22,029 nucleotides of DNA, from the IMG/VR virus record IMGVR_UViG_3300032238_000471, positions 1-22,029 of that record, one strand, 5' to 3'. Shown in pieces: positions 14,282 through 20,978 of this stretch. The stretch's first letter is position 1; every line of letters starts with the position of its first letter. The position numbers and the translations under genes are program-made. Source of the stretch: a virus. The notes under the pieces were generated by a model that ran no database searches, was not told where the DNA came from, and saw nothing but the letters and a program-made list of their open reading frames with translations.

Positions 14282-14485
14282 ATGGAAACACACGAAGGGG
14301 TTTTGCTCGGCCCCGACAACAAACTTGAGCTAATTGGCATAACGGTAGAGATTACGCACGAAACCATTAAAGCCTGGCGCGGTCCAGAGCTTTTGCATGT
14401 CCAGTCGCTTAAATCGGCGTGGATTACTGGCGCGCCTGGCAAACGGCACTGGCCCATTGGCAACGGGAGGACTGTCGTATGGTAA
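14282..14485 (+). CDS. Small hypothetical protein
   Basis: The 67-residue protein starts at ATG 14282. An upstream ATG at 14228 lies within the repeat region and would add a low-complexity leader, so the later start is preferred. The sequence (LLGPDNKLELIGITVEITHE, then IKAWRGPELLHVQSLKSAWI) alternates short hydrophobic strands and polar turns and looks like a small soluble beta-rich protein. It overlaps the next gene by 7 nt. No SD and no recognised family. It is the first of a run of microprotein genes between the origin and the packaging genes. Confidence 0.55.
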   Translation: METHEGVLLGPDNKLELIGITVEITHETIKAWRGPELLHVQSLKSAWITGAPGKRHWPIGNGRTVVW

Positions 14486-14646
14486 CCGTGCTCACCTACG
14501 CCGTGGAATGCGATTTTCGACCATATCAGCAATGGATTGTCGAAGCTGAGTCCGAGTCAGAAGCTCGGTTGATGGTCGCCCAGATGCTGGGTGTTCCGTT
14601 TGAGGAGACTGATGCGGCAATTAAACGCGAACAAAACACGCAATAA
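14479..14646 (+). CDS. Small hypothetical protein
   Basis: This is a 55-residue protein. ATG 14479 is chosen over ATG 14419 because GGGAGG at 14465-14470 is a good SD eight bases upstream. Residues 1-25 resemble one beta strand with polar turns (MVTVLTYAVECDFRPYQQWI). They are followed by an acidic helix with the pattern ESESEARLMVAQMLGVPFEE. The fold resembles small phage proteins with a beta-alpha unit, but no family is assigned. The last codons lie about 10 nt before the first of three repeated TTGAACA-type boxes. Confidence 0.6.
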   Translation: MVTVLTYAVECDFRPYQQWIVEAESESEARLMVAQMLGVPFEETDAAIKREQNTQ

Positions 14647-14655
14647 CACGCATTT

Positions 14656-14705
14656 TGTTCAAATCCACAGAGTAAAATTGAACACAAACACAGAAGAATT
14701 GAACA
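14656..14705. promoter_or_regulatory. Three phased TTGAACA boxes before gene 14705
   Basis: TGTTCAA (14656-14662, inverted) and TTGAACA (14678-14684 and 14699-14705) have centres 22 and 21 nt apart, i.e. about two helical turns. The last two extend to AATTGAACA. TAAAAT at 14673-14678 is a good -10 candidate lying between and partly under the boxes, but no convincing -35 is seen. The third box reaches the A of the ATG at 14705. A protein bound on one DNA face here could control the microprotein genes. It may also be chance in A-rich DNA. Confidence 0.35.
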
Positions 14706-14995
14706 TGACCACACAGGAAATTATAAAACAGGTTATCAAGGAACGTAATGAAGCCCGCGCAGAGGTGGAGCGTTTGAAGCTGGAACGCGATCTGTGGCAG
14801 CAAATCCAGCGTGATGGGGCAACCGTCAACCAACAGTTGACAGTTCGCCCAGAGCCCTCGCGGCTGGAGATTGCGGCAATGCTAAAAGCAGGTTGGGTTG
14901 CTAACCCAGACGTATTTTCCCGCCGTGATGACGATCCGGCGTGGTGGATCGAGCAAGCAGACGCACTCATCGCAGCAGCAAAGGAGGGTAAATAA
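14705..14995 (+). CDS. Coiled-coil small protein
   Basis: This is a 96-residue protein. ATG 14705 is preferred to the longer frame from 14591, because the longer one overlaps the preceding gene and translates the operator-like repeats. AGAAG at 14692-14696 is a modest SD. Residues ~3-35 (QEIIKQVIKERNEARAEVER onwards) form a heptad-like charged helix. The rest (EIAAMLKAGWVANPDVFSRR, then DPAWWIEQADALIAAAKEGK) is a compact helical segment with Trp/Pro positions often seen in small phage proteins of unknown function. Its stop is followed immediately by a strong ribosome site for the next gene. Confidence 0.65.
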   Translation: MTTQEIIKQVIKERNEARAEVERLKLERDLWQQIQRDGATVNQQLTVRPEPSRLEIAAMLKAGWVANPDVFSRRDDDPAWWIEQADALIAAAKEGK

Positions 14996-14996
14996 T

Positions 14997-15173
14997 ATGG
15001 GTAGCCGTTCAAGTGGAGATAAAGGATGCGCCTTAAATCGCATTTACCAAGGTACTAGAGTAAAAAACAAATTCAGAATCAAAGAGGAAAAGCTTAAAGA
15101 AAAGGCTGCACGTGCAGCAAAAAACAAGGCACTGCTTTTGCGGTGCAGGGGGGCCATGGAGGAGGCAGAATGA
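14997..15173 (+). CDS. Small basic protein
   Basis: The 58-residue protein from ATG 14997 is preceded by AAGGAGG at 14981-14987, one of the clearest SD sites in the window, so the start is well fixed. It is very basic, with a helical Lys/Arg/Glu stretch (RIKEEKLKEKAARAAKNKAL). Basic character suggests RNA, DNA or ribosome contact, but no family is recognised. Its end overlaps the next start as ATGA. Confidence 0.65.
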   Translation: MGSRSSGDKGCALNRIYQGTRVKNKFRIKEEKLKEKAARAAKNKALLLRCRGAMEEAE

Positions 15174-15370
15174 GAACCACCTGTGAACATTTTGTCCCAC
15201 TCGAAACCGAGTGCGGATACTGCGTGGCCGACGCTGTCAGGCGCAGGCTTAGACGGGCGCACGATATCCTGACTGCGTATTGGTGCGCTTGCAAATGTCG
15301 CCGGCCTGATGCGGATCCGTGTTTTAATTGCCAGAACCTCAAAAAACTGATGACCGATGAGCGAGATTGA
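15170..15370 (+). CDS. Cysteine-rich zinc-binding microprotein
   Basis: This 66-residue protein starts in ATGA with the previous stop, with GGAGGAGG (15158-15165) a few bases upstream. It has nine Cys: C5 (with H7), C15-x2-C18, C39-x-C41-x-C43 and C51-x2-C54, enough for two zinc sites. An Arg-rich helix (AVRRRLRRAHDILTAYW) lies between the clusters. It may bind nucleic acid. It is the second Cys-rich small protein of the window and does not resemble the first in spacing. No family is recognised. Confidence 0.65.
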   Translation: MRTTCEHFVPLETECGYCVADAVRRRLRRAHDILTAYWCACKCRRPDADPCFNCQNLKKLMTDERD

Positions 15371-15536
15371 CCAATTGCTTACCAAACTGCACGCGCTGGA
15401 GGACAGCCATTACCGGGCAACGGACTACGCAAGCCGCTGGCCGTGTGTCCTGTGTGAGGTGATGATTCCAGAAATGGAGGCGCAAATTGAGAAATTGCGA
15501 GACAAACTCAGGCAACTCGGGCAATCTTCTGAGTAA
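15357..15536 (+). CDS. Small helical protein with CxxC
   Basis: The 59-residue frame from ATG 15357 overlaps the preceding gene by 14 nt. It is predicted almost entirely helical, with SEIDQLLTKLHALEDSHYRA, a central WPCVLCEVM (CxxC) and a C-terminal coiled-coil stretch (EAQIEKLRDKLRQLGQ). The pattern of two helices joined at a CxxC looks like real protein, and the frame fills the gap before the packaging genes exactly. Function is unknown. Confidence 0.55.
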   Translation: MSEIDQLLTKLHALEDSHYRATDYASRWPCVLCEVMIPEMEAQIEKLRDKLRQLGQSSE

Positions 15537-15577
15537 CTTCCGCGACACCTGCGTCCCCTGACCAAATTGGGGGAAAA

Positions 15578-16057
15578 GTGGTGCGACAGCAGGAGAGACT
15601 GCACAATTCTCGGACGCGAGATCGGGAACGCCGCCAAGAGTCAATGGGCGTGACAGGCGTGGAGAGACACGCATCTTTTATGATCGAAGATCTCCTAGAC
15701 ATGGTAGACATCAACCGACCTCAGGCGGAGGCCGTAATGCTCTGGCATGAGGCAGCCGCTGGAGAGGCACGAGCCGAGGCAGTTAGCGATGCAATCGTGC
15801 GGCTGCTCACTTACCTGCTGGACGACGACAAAACTCGACTGCGTGCGCTGGGTCTGGCTTACGCTATCGGACGCCCGGACATAGCTGGAGGCATCACACT
15901 CGAGGATCTAGCGCTCAGGGAGGGCGTTGCGAACAACACGCTAGCCAACTGGAGAGACAGGGCCGCCTCGGAACTGGCTAGGACTACCCCCCGCAAGGAA
16001 TCTATTGGCCAGGAAACTAATCGAAGGTCCCCCTTGTCGTGTTACACAAACTTATGA
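15578..16057 (+). CDS. HTH protein next to terminase
   Basis: This is a frame of up to 159 residues. GTG 15578 is preceded by GGGGGAAAA and is used here. ATG 15644 and ATG 15680 (MIEDLLDMVDI) are alternatives, and the N-terminal ~35 residues are Arg-rich and may not be translated. Residues ~65-100 are helical, and ~105-130 (GITLEDLALREGVANNTLAN then WRDRA) form a likely helix-turn-helix. The protein is directly upstream of, and ATGA-coupled to, the small terminase gene. It could be a packaging-site binder or a late-gene regulator; the sequence does not decide. Confidence 0.6.
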   Translation: MVRQQERLHNSRTRDRERRQESMGVTGVERHASFMIEDLLDMVDINRPQAEAVMLWHEAAAGEARAEAVSDAIVRLLTYLLDDDKTRLRALGLAYAIGRPDIAGGITLEDLALREGVANNTLANWRDRAASELARTTPRKESIGQETNRRSPLSCYTNL

Positions 16058-16530
16058 GTCGTCCTAAAAAATCCAGCATGCAAAAATTGCCGGTATTGGC
16101 AAAATCTGCCGACCCAGTTGGACGGGTTGAGCTAGGAAAGGCATTAGGAATCAGTCATCAATCCGCTTCGCTTTTGGTCAAACAGGGCATGCCGACGCAC
16201 TCTGTGGAGGCCGCCAAAGAGTGGTACGCGTCACTCAAAGCCAAGCCCACCGACCTTGGAGGCGCCAAGCTCCAAAAGACCCTCCGCGAGATTGAACGAC
16301 TGGATCTCATCGTCGCCAGGGAACGTGGCGAGCTAATTAATCGCGCCGAGGTGCGCGAGGCTGGCGTTGCGATTGGCGCTCTGCTATCCGCCGAGCTGGC
16401 CGCCGCAGTTAATGACCTTTGCGGACAGGTGGCCGGCGTCGACGAGGCAACGGCTAGGCAATTGCTAGAGGCGCGCGCCGACTCGCTTCTGGAATCGGTG
16501 CAAAAGAAACTCAATGAATCCACTCTTTGA
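16054..16530 (+). CDS. Terminase small subunit, Nu1-like
   Basis: The 158-residue protein starts at ATG 16054 in an ATGA overlap (a GTG at 16039 is less likely). The N terminus is basic. Residues ~28-45 (VELGKALGISHQSASLLVKQ) form a helix-turn-helix like Nu1, the small terminase of lambda, which recognises the packaging site. A long helical middle (GGAKLQKTLREIERLDLIVA, then RGELINRAEVREAG) and a final helix follow, as in other Nu1/DUF1441-like proteins. The gene overlaps the large terminase by 17 nt, and that neighbour supports the call strongly. Confidence 0.8.
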   Translation: MSRPKKSSMQKLPVLAKSADPVGRVELGKALGISHQSASLLVKQGMPTHSVEAAKEWYASLKAKPTDLGGAKLQKTLREIERLDLIVARERGELINRAEVREAGVAIGALLSAELAAAVNDLCGQVAGVDEATARQLLEARADSLLESVQKKLNESTL

Positions 16531-18229
16531 GGGCATCATTTCAGGGATCACCAGGCTCTTCCGAGGTGACCCGCTAGACTGGTTGTCAGCCAACGTCAGG
16601 CTGCCGCACTCGGCACGCAGCACGCGGTTCTCGCCTGATAATGCGCCGTGGCTAAATGACATTGTCCGATCAGTGACGGATGACCGAGTCAAACAGATCG
16701 TGGTAAAGGCGCCGACTGGAGGCGGAAAAACCACGCTTCTGGAGTTGATCGTACCGTGGATTATAGCACAACAACCTGGGCCAATGCTGGTAGTGGGTCA
16801 AACGGACGAAACGACCAAAGAATGGGCGGAAAGCCGACTGCTTCCGATCCTCGAGGCGTGTCCGCCTGTGGCGAAACTTTTTCCAAGTGATCGGCATCTA
16901 AAGCGGAAAACGTCGATTTTGTTTCCACATATGGCGATGTTTCTTTCTGGGGCCAATCTTTCTAGCCTGCAAGAAAAGTCGATGCGCTATTGTTATGGAG
17001 ACGAATGCTGGCGTTGGGATGCGGGGATGATCGGGGAGCTAAAGAAGCGGCACCACGACAGATGGAATAGGAAAACCATCCTTTGTTCTCAGGCAGGAAA
17101 CGCCGGTGAGGATTTTGATCTGGAGTTTCAGTCGGGAATCGTCCGCGAGTGGGGAACGGAATGCGAGTCCTGCGGGGTATGGCACAAGTACCTGTGGACC
17201 TCGATCCGTTACGACGAAGCCAAAACTGAGGCTGGAGAGTGGGACTGGCAGAAGCTAGCTGCCAGCGTCAGGCATCAGTGCCCGCACTGCGACCACGTAA
17301 CGCTAGACACGGCGCAAGGCCGCCGCAGTTTGTCTAACCGTGGACGCTATGAGGTACAGGATGGCAATCAGCCGATCTCTGGCAATACGGCGTTTACATG
17401 GTCCGCGCTGGCGGTTTGGTGGATTCCTTGGGCCGATTTGGTTATCGAATGGCTAAAGGCTCAGGAGTCCAAACACAGAGGGATGACCGACCCGCTGCGG
17501 CAGTTTGTGCAGAAGCGACTGGCGCAGTCTTGGAAGATGGAGCAGGAAGCTCCTGAAATTAACCTCACCGCAGGTGATTATTACCTGTCAGATCATGCCG
17601 ATGGTCAACCAATAGACAACGAGGTTAAACGCATCATGGCTATCGACAGACAGAGAGATCACTTTTGGTGCACGATCCGAGCTTTTCGGATTGATGGGTC
17701 AAGTCGTTTACTTTGGGCAGGAGAAATGTCCACGGCAGAAAATTTAAGGGTGCTTCAACAGAAAATGAAGGTGCCAGAAAAATTGTGCTTTATCGATGCG
17801 CAATATGACACAGGGCTATCGTATACAGATTGCGTGCGGTTTAATTGGACCGCGCTTCATGGTTCTGGGAGAGATGGATTTACTCATATTCAGTCTGGAA
17901 AACAGGTTCAGAAATTCTTTTCGCCAGTGAAGGAAGCCGCAGCTCCTACTGGGGGACGGGCGCGTTATATCTTTTGGTCGAACGAAGGAGTGAAGGACCG
18001 TTTGTCACAGCTCAGGGCACAAGGTTCGCCTGTGTGGGAATATCCAAAAGACGTGCCGTCCGAGTACCTGAAACAGATTAATTCCGAGGTAAAACGGGAA
18101 GTGGTGGACAAGGTGACAAAAAGAATTACCCATCGCTACGTTAAACTGCGGAAGGACAATCACATGTGGGATACCGAGGCAATGACCACAGCCGCCGCGC
18201 TGATGCTGGGGCTACTGAAGGATCATTGA
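16514..18229 (+). CDS. terL: Terminase large subunit, lambda gpA family
   Basis: The 571-residue protein is the packaging motor and DNA-cutting enzyme. Walker A is VKAPTGGGKTT (64-74), and Walker B is YGDECWRW with D163 and E164. C217-x2-C220 and C256-x2-C259 form a zinc site in the position seen in gpA-like terminases. The C-terminal nuclease carries candidate acidic residues in MAIDRQRDHF, FIDAQYDT and MWDTEAM. N-terminal DPLDWLSANVRLPHSARSTR is typical of gpA. Length is slightly short of lambda gpA (641). Translation is likely coupled to the small subunit through the 17-nt overlap. Conserved order with gpW-like, portal and S49 protease genes confirms the family. Confidence 0.93.
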   Translation: MNPLFEGIISGITRLFRGDPLDWLSANVRLPHSARSTRFSPDNAPWLNDIVRSVTDDRVKQIVVKAPTGGGKTTLLELIVPWIIAQQPGPMLVVGQTDETTKEWAESRLLPILEACPPVAKLFPSDRHLKRKTSILFPHMAMFLSGANLSSLQEKSMRYCYGDECWRWDAGMIGELKKRHHDRWNRKTILCSQAGNAGEDFDLEFQSGIVREWGTECESCGVWHKYLWTSIRYDEAKTEAGEWDWQKLAASVRHQCPHCDHVTLDTAQGRRSLSNRGRYEVQDGNQPISGNTAFTWSALAVWWIPWADLVIEWLKAQESKHRGMTDPLRQFVQKRLAQSWKMEQEAPEINLTAGDYYLSDHADGQPIDNEVKRIMAIDRQRDHFWCTIRAFRIDGSSRLLWAGEMSTAENLRVLQQKMKVPEKLCFIDAQYDTGLSYTDCVRFNWTALHGSGRDGFTHIQSGKQVQKFFSPVKEAAAPTGGRARYIFWSNEGVKDRLSQLRAQGSPVWEYPKDVPSEYLKQINSEVKREVVDKVTKRITHRYVKLRKDNHMWDTEAMTTAAALMLGLLKDH

Positions 18230-18279
18230 CAAATTAGCGCGACGATGGCAGTGTAGGAGTCGCGAAACACTACTGAACT

Positions 18280-18319
18280 GCTCTCACTCGGGTAACTGGG
18301 TGAGGGCATTTTGCTTTTT
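18280..18319 (+). terminator. Intrinsic terminator before gpW-like gene
   Basis: A 10-bp stem (18280-18289 with 18298-18307, two G-U pairs) and 8-nt loop are followed by ATTTTGCTTTTT. The terminase operon therefore ends here or is attenuated before the head genes. Upstream, AGTGT (18250) and ACACT (18267) can form another small hairpin. Confidence 0.7.
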
Positions 18320-18330
18320 ATAACTAAGGT

Positions 18331-18588
18331 GTGAGTCCAAAACACCTAGTCCGCGCTCTCTTGTCGAGAGATCTTGCCGAGTTGCGCGCCATGAGGGACG
18401 CCAATCTGGACAAAGTGATGGCCGGCCAAGGTGGCTATCTGGCAGCGTCAACAGTGAACGGGTCCAGTTTCACGTTTGCGAACGGCATGACAGCATCTGA
18501 GGTGCTCACAATCGTGCAACAGGCAATCGACCTTAAAGAGGCAGGCATCTGCCAGCCAATCACGCGGACTTCAATTCGATTCCTATGA
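18331..18588 (+). CDS. Head-tail joining protein, gpW-like
   Basis: The 85-residue protein lies between terminase and portal, exactly where gpW sits in lambda-type phages. The N-terminal helix (HLVRALLSRDLAELRAMRDA) is followed by a Gly-rich turn, a beta hairpin (YLAASTVNGSSFTFANG) and a C-terminal helix (MTASEVLTIVQQAIDLKEAG), the helix-hairpin-helix order of gpW, though slightly longer than lambda gpW (68). GpW closes the head and receives the tail. GTG 18331 is used because ATG 18391 would remove the first helix. AAGG is only one base away, so the ribosome site is abnormal. The next gene starts in an ATGA overlap. Confidence 0.7.
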   Translation: MSPKHLVRALLSRDLAELRAMRDANLDKVMAGQGGYLAASTVNGSSFTFANGMTASEVLTIVQQAIDLKEAGICQPITRTSIRFL

Positions 18589-20087
18589 GTCTGGTTTCTA
18601 AACTCAAATCCTTTTTCAAATCAGACGTTCCGAAGGTCTCCTCGGAATATCAGGTGTATCGCCGCCAGCGTCTTATTGAAGGCGGCGCATGGGGCACGCA
18701 ACCGTTTTATCAGCAACATCTTCAGAGCTTTACTAAAGAGGTTCCGCTTGGCGAATGGCGCCAGGTGAATTCAATGGCGCGTAAGATGTACTGGAATGTC
18801 GGGTTGGTTAATCATGCCATCGACTCACGCGCCATGATGACCATTGGCAAGGCGATGAAGCCGATTTTCCAAGGTGAAAACAAGGAATGGGGCGCGTTGG
18901 CTGAAACATGGTTAAACGACTGGTTTCAAATCTGCTACGTTGACGGCATGTCGTGGTGGGATGGCTTGTTTCTTGAGTCCGTAGCCATTGACCGAGACGG
19001 TGACGCGCTCACGATTCTGACGACGTCGGAGAGCGGATTTCCGCAGCTTCAGATCGTCCCTTGGCATCAAATTGGCTCGCGTGATTCGACAATTCCTCTG
19101 GTGATTAAAGAGGGCGCATACGCTGGCTATCGCGAGGACAACGGCGTAATACTGAACAGTGCAGGCCGCGCAATCGCTTACCGCATCCTTGGCGAGACAA
19201 TCGATCAGGACCGCATCGTGTCTGCTCAGTCTGCCATGCTCACCCGTGACCATCGCGAAATCGGACAGGTGCGCGGCATCAGTGGATTGGCGCCGGCAAT
19301 CATGGGCCTGCGGTCGCTCAAAGAGTTGGGCGATGACATTCGGTTTGCTGCAAACGCTCACGCCAAGCTGACGTTTATCGTGAACAACGAACACGGTATG
19401 GCAGACCCTGCCGACCCTGCTTACGCGCTGGCAGACAACGGGTCGTTTAACCAATCGAATAATATTCGGATGGAGCAGATGCAAGGCGGAATGGTTCAGT
19501 ACATGCGCGCCAACGCCGGTGAGTCAATCAAGGCATTCGATACTAATTTCCCCTCAGAAGCTCAGGACCGCTTGCAGGAGCGCATCATCCGAGATGCACT
19601 GCTTGCGATGGGCTGGCCCCCAGAACTAGGCTGGGACATGAGCAAACTTGGCGGTGCATCCGCTCGGATCATGCTCGAAATGGCAAACCGTTCGATCACT
19701 GACCGGCATCAGTACCTATCACAATTCTGCAAACGCCGCTGCGCGTTTGCCATTGCTCGGGCCGTCGAACTGGGTCTCTTGCCACGCTACACTGGATCCG
19801 ATGCCGCACGCGGTGGAGCGTACCAGTTCCGATTCAGCGCGCCTCCTCTGCTCACCGCTGATGCTGGCTATGCTTCCCGTGATGCCATCGAAGCGTACCG
19901 CGCCGGAATGCGCTCGATGACGGATATTCTGAGCGCGGGCGGAATGACGCTCGACCAGCATTTGGATGAGGTTGAGAAAGAAGAAATTGAGATCCGCAAA
20001 CGCATGGAACGCTCCGGGCTTCCGCGATCAGTGTTTGGGATTCTGACTCCAAACGGACAACCTCAGGACATGACTCAAAACTTATGA
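18585..20087 (+). CDS. Portal protein, lambda gpB family
   Basis: The 500-residue protein forms the dodecameric ring at the head vertex through which DNA enters. Family-typical stretches are the basic N terminus, RKMYWNVGLVNHAIDSRAMM, an acidic FLESVAIDRDGDALTILTTS, and QLQIVPWHQIGSR. ISGLAPAIMGLRSLKELGDD comes next, and DALLAMGWPPELGWDMSKLG towards the end. These resemble the lambda portal family (phage_portal_2) as I know it; length is near that of gpB (533). Both flanking junctions are ATGA overlaps, so gpW-like, portal and protease are translated as a coupled set. No separate head-maturation fusion is seen. Confidence 0.9.
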   Translation: MSLVSKLKSFFKSDVPKVSSEYQVYRRQRLIEGGAWGTQPFYQQHLQSFTKEVPLGEWRQVNSMARKMYWNVGLVNHAIDSRAMMTIGKAMKPIFQGENKEWGALAETWLNDWFQICYVDGMSWWDGLFLESVAIDRDGDALTILTTSESGFPQLQIVPWHQIGSRDSTIPLVIKEGAYAGYREDNGVILNSAGRAIAYRILGETIDQDRIVSAQSAMLTRDHREIGQVRGISGLAPAIMGLRSLKELGDDIRFAANAHAKLTFIVNNEHGMADPADPAYALADNGSFNQSNNIRMEQMQGGMVQYMRANAGESIKAFDTNFPSEAQDRLQERIIRDALLAMGWPPELGWDMSKLGGASARIMLEMANRSITDRHQYLSQFCKRRCAFAIARAVELGLLPRYTGSDAARGGAYQFRFSAPPLLTADAGYASRDAIEAYRAGMRSMTDILSAGGMTLDQHLDEVEKEEIEIRKRMERSGLPRSVFGILTPNGQPQDMTQNL

Positions 20088-20911
20088 GCTTTTCACGCAT
20101 CCTTTCCCGAGTTTACCACGAGCCTTGGTTCATCACCGCTGGCGGGTTTCAGGTCATCGACCGTCTTATCAAGTCCCGCATTGCTCGCTCAAATGGCGAC
20201 GACGGCGAAATGGACATGAGCGCGTTTATGAATCCGCGTGAGCCAATGGAGATCGACCCAAACGGCATCGCGCACATTCACATCTGCGGCACGATGGCAA
20301 AGGGTATTTCGGAGATCGAGAAATGCTGTGGTGCCACCGACTACGAAGACGTTGAAGACGAACTGGAAGAAGCGATGAAAGCCAACGTGCGCGGCATCTG
20401 GCTTGAAATCGACTCACCCGGTGGGGCCTGCACCGGAAACAGTGAAGTGGCAGACATGCTTCAGGCTATTTCCTCCAAGATTCCAACGCTGGCTTGGACG
20501 GATGGAATGGCTTGCAGCGCCGCGTATAACATCGCTTGCAGCGCTCGGGAAATCTGGGCATCTCCTAGCGCAACGCTTGGCAGCATTGGAGCTATTATTC
20601 CGTGGGTGGATCAATCCGCGATGTGGGCCGATGAGGGCCTTGAGTGGGCACCAATCACAAACACAGAAGGCGATTTAAAGGGAGCCATGTCTGGTCCTTC
20701 GCTCACCGCCGCACAAGCCGCGTCCCTTCAGGAGTTGGTGCAGGACAACTTTAACTTGTTCAAAGCTAACGTATTGAGAAACCGCAATGTCGCGCCGGAG
20801 TCAATGCGTGGGCAGTGCTTCCTAGCGGGTCGCGCTTTACAGAACAAGCTCATTGACAAAGTGGCGACAGAAGAGTTAGCTTACGGTCGTCTGTTGTCAT
20901 TGTTGATGTAG
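20084..20911 (+). CDS. S49/SppA-like head maturation protease
   Basis: The 275-residue protein is related to SppA and to lambda gpC. It has EIDSPGG (108-114, oxyanion region), GMACSAAYNIA with the predicted nucleophile S145, and ATLGSIGAI (163-171). EGDLKGAMSGPS carries K199, the probable general base of the Ser-Lys dyad. In lambda-type phages the gpC gene contains a nested scaffold (Nu3). Here the scaffold-like protein instead has its own gene after a terminator, so the protease ends soon after the catalytic domain. It is expected to cleave scaffold or portal during capsid assembly inside the cell. Start is in an ATGA overlap with portal. Confidence 0.9.
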   Translation: MSFSRILSRVYHEPWFITAGGFQVIDRLIKSRIARSNGDDGEMDMSAFMNPREPMEIDPNGIAHIHICGTMAKGISEIEKCCGATDYEDVEDELEEAMKANVRGIWLEIDSPGGACTGNSEVADMLQAISSKIPTLAWTDGMACSAAYNIACSAREIWASPSATLGSIGAIIPWVDQSAMWADEGLEWAPITNTEGDLKGAMSGPSLTAAQAASLQELVQDNFNLFKANVLRNRNVAPESMRGQCFLAGRALQNKLIDKVATEELAYGRLLSLLM

Positions 20912-20925
20912 TTTCATAGTGTATG

Positions 20926-20965
20926 ACGCCCGCAGGGTTAAATCTCTGCGGGCGTTTTGCTTTTT
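20926..20965 (+). terminator. Strong intrinsic terminator before scaffold-like gene
   Basis: ACGCCCGCAG (20926-20935) and CTGCGGGCGT (20946-20955) are a perfect 10-bp G+C-rich stem with a 10-nt loop. TTTTGCTTTTT follows. This would reduce read-through from portal/protease into scaffold and capsid genes, or mark the start of a separately promoted unit. Its tail is nearly identical to that of the terminator at 18280-18319. Confidence 0.8.
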
Positions 20966-20978
20966 ATACTTAGGGTAT

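Larger units (their letters stand above)
14030..14289. other. Candidate replication origin
   Basis: This segment between the primase stop and the next gene shows origin-type structure. Left of an A+T core are GTTACC or GTTTCC boxes at 14030, 14041, 14054, 14085 and 14094. Right of it, GGAAAC, the inverse of GTTTCC, occurs at 14178, 14195, 14204, 14212 and 14284, with one reversed GTTTCC at 14236. The two arrays therefore point in opposite directions around the core. A short hairpin lies at 14066-14084, and a G-rich run (GGGGAAATGGGGGG) follows the core. Iterons, an unwinding element and a neighbouring primase-helicase gene are the usual origin parts. The last box overlaps the first codons of gene 14282. 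Function is inferred. Confidence 0.55.

Noticed and set aside
14178-14289. CRISPR-like array in the GGAAAC repeats
   Set aside because: Units are only six bases with 8-17 nt spacing; no long repeat or unique spacers.
14656-14705. SOS box (LexA-type TGTTC-N4-GAACA)
   Set aside because: Half sites TGTTC and GAACA are present but 19 nt apart; no pair with the 4-nt spacing was seen.
18912-19484. 190-residue minus-strand ORF inside the portal gene
   Set aside because: Antisense shadow of a well-supported portal gene; no family features or ribosome site.
20919-20978. Longer start for the scaffold-like protein
   Set aside because: It would translate the terminator stem and T tract; ATG 20979 follows the hairpin and begins the coiled coil.
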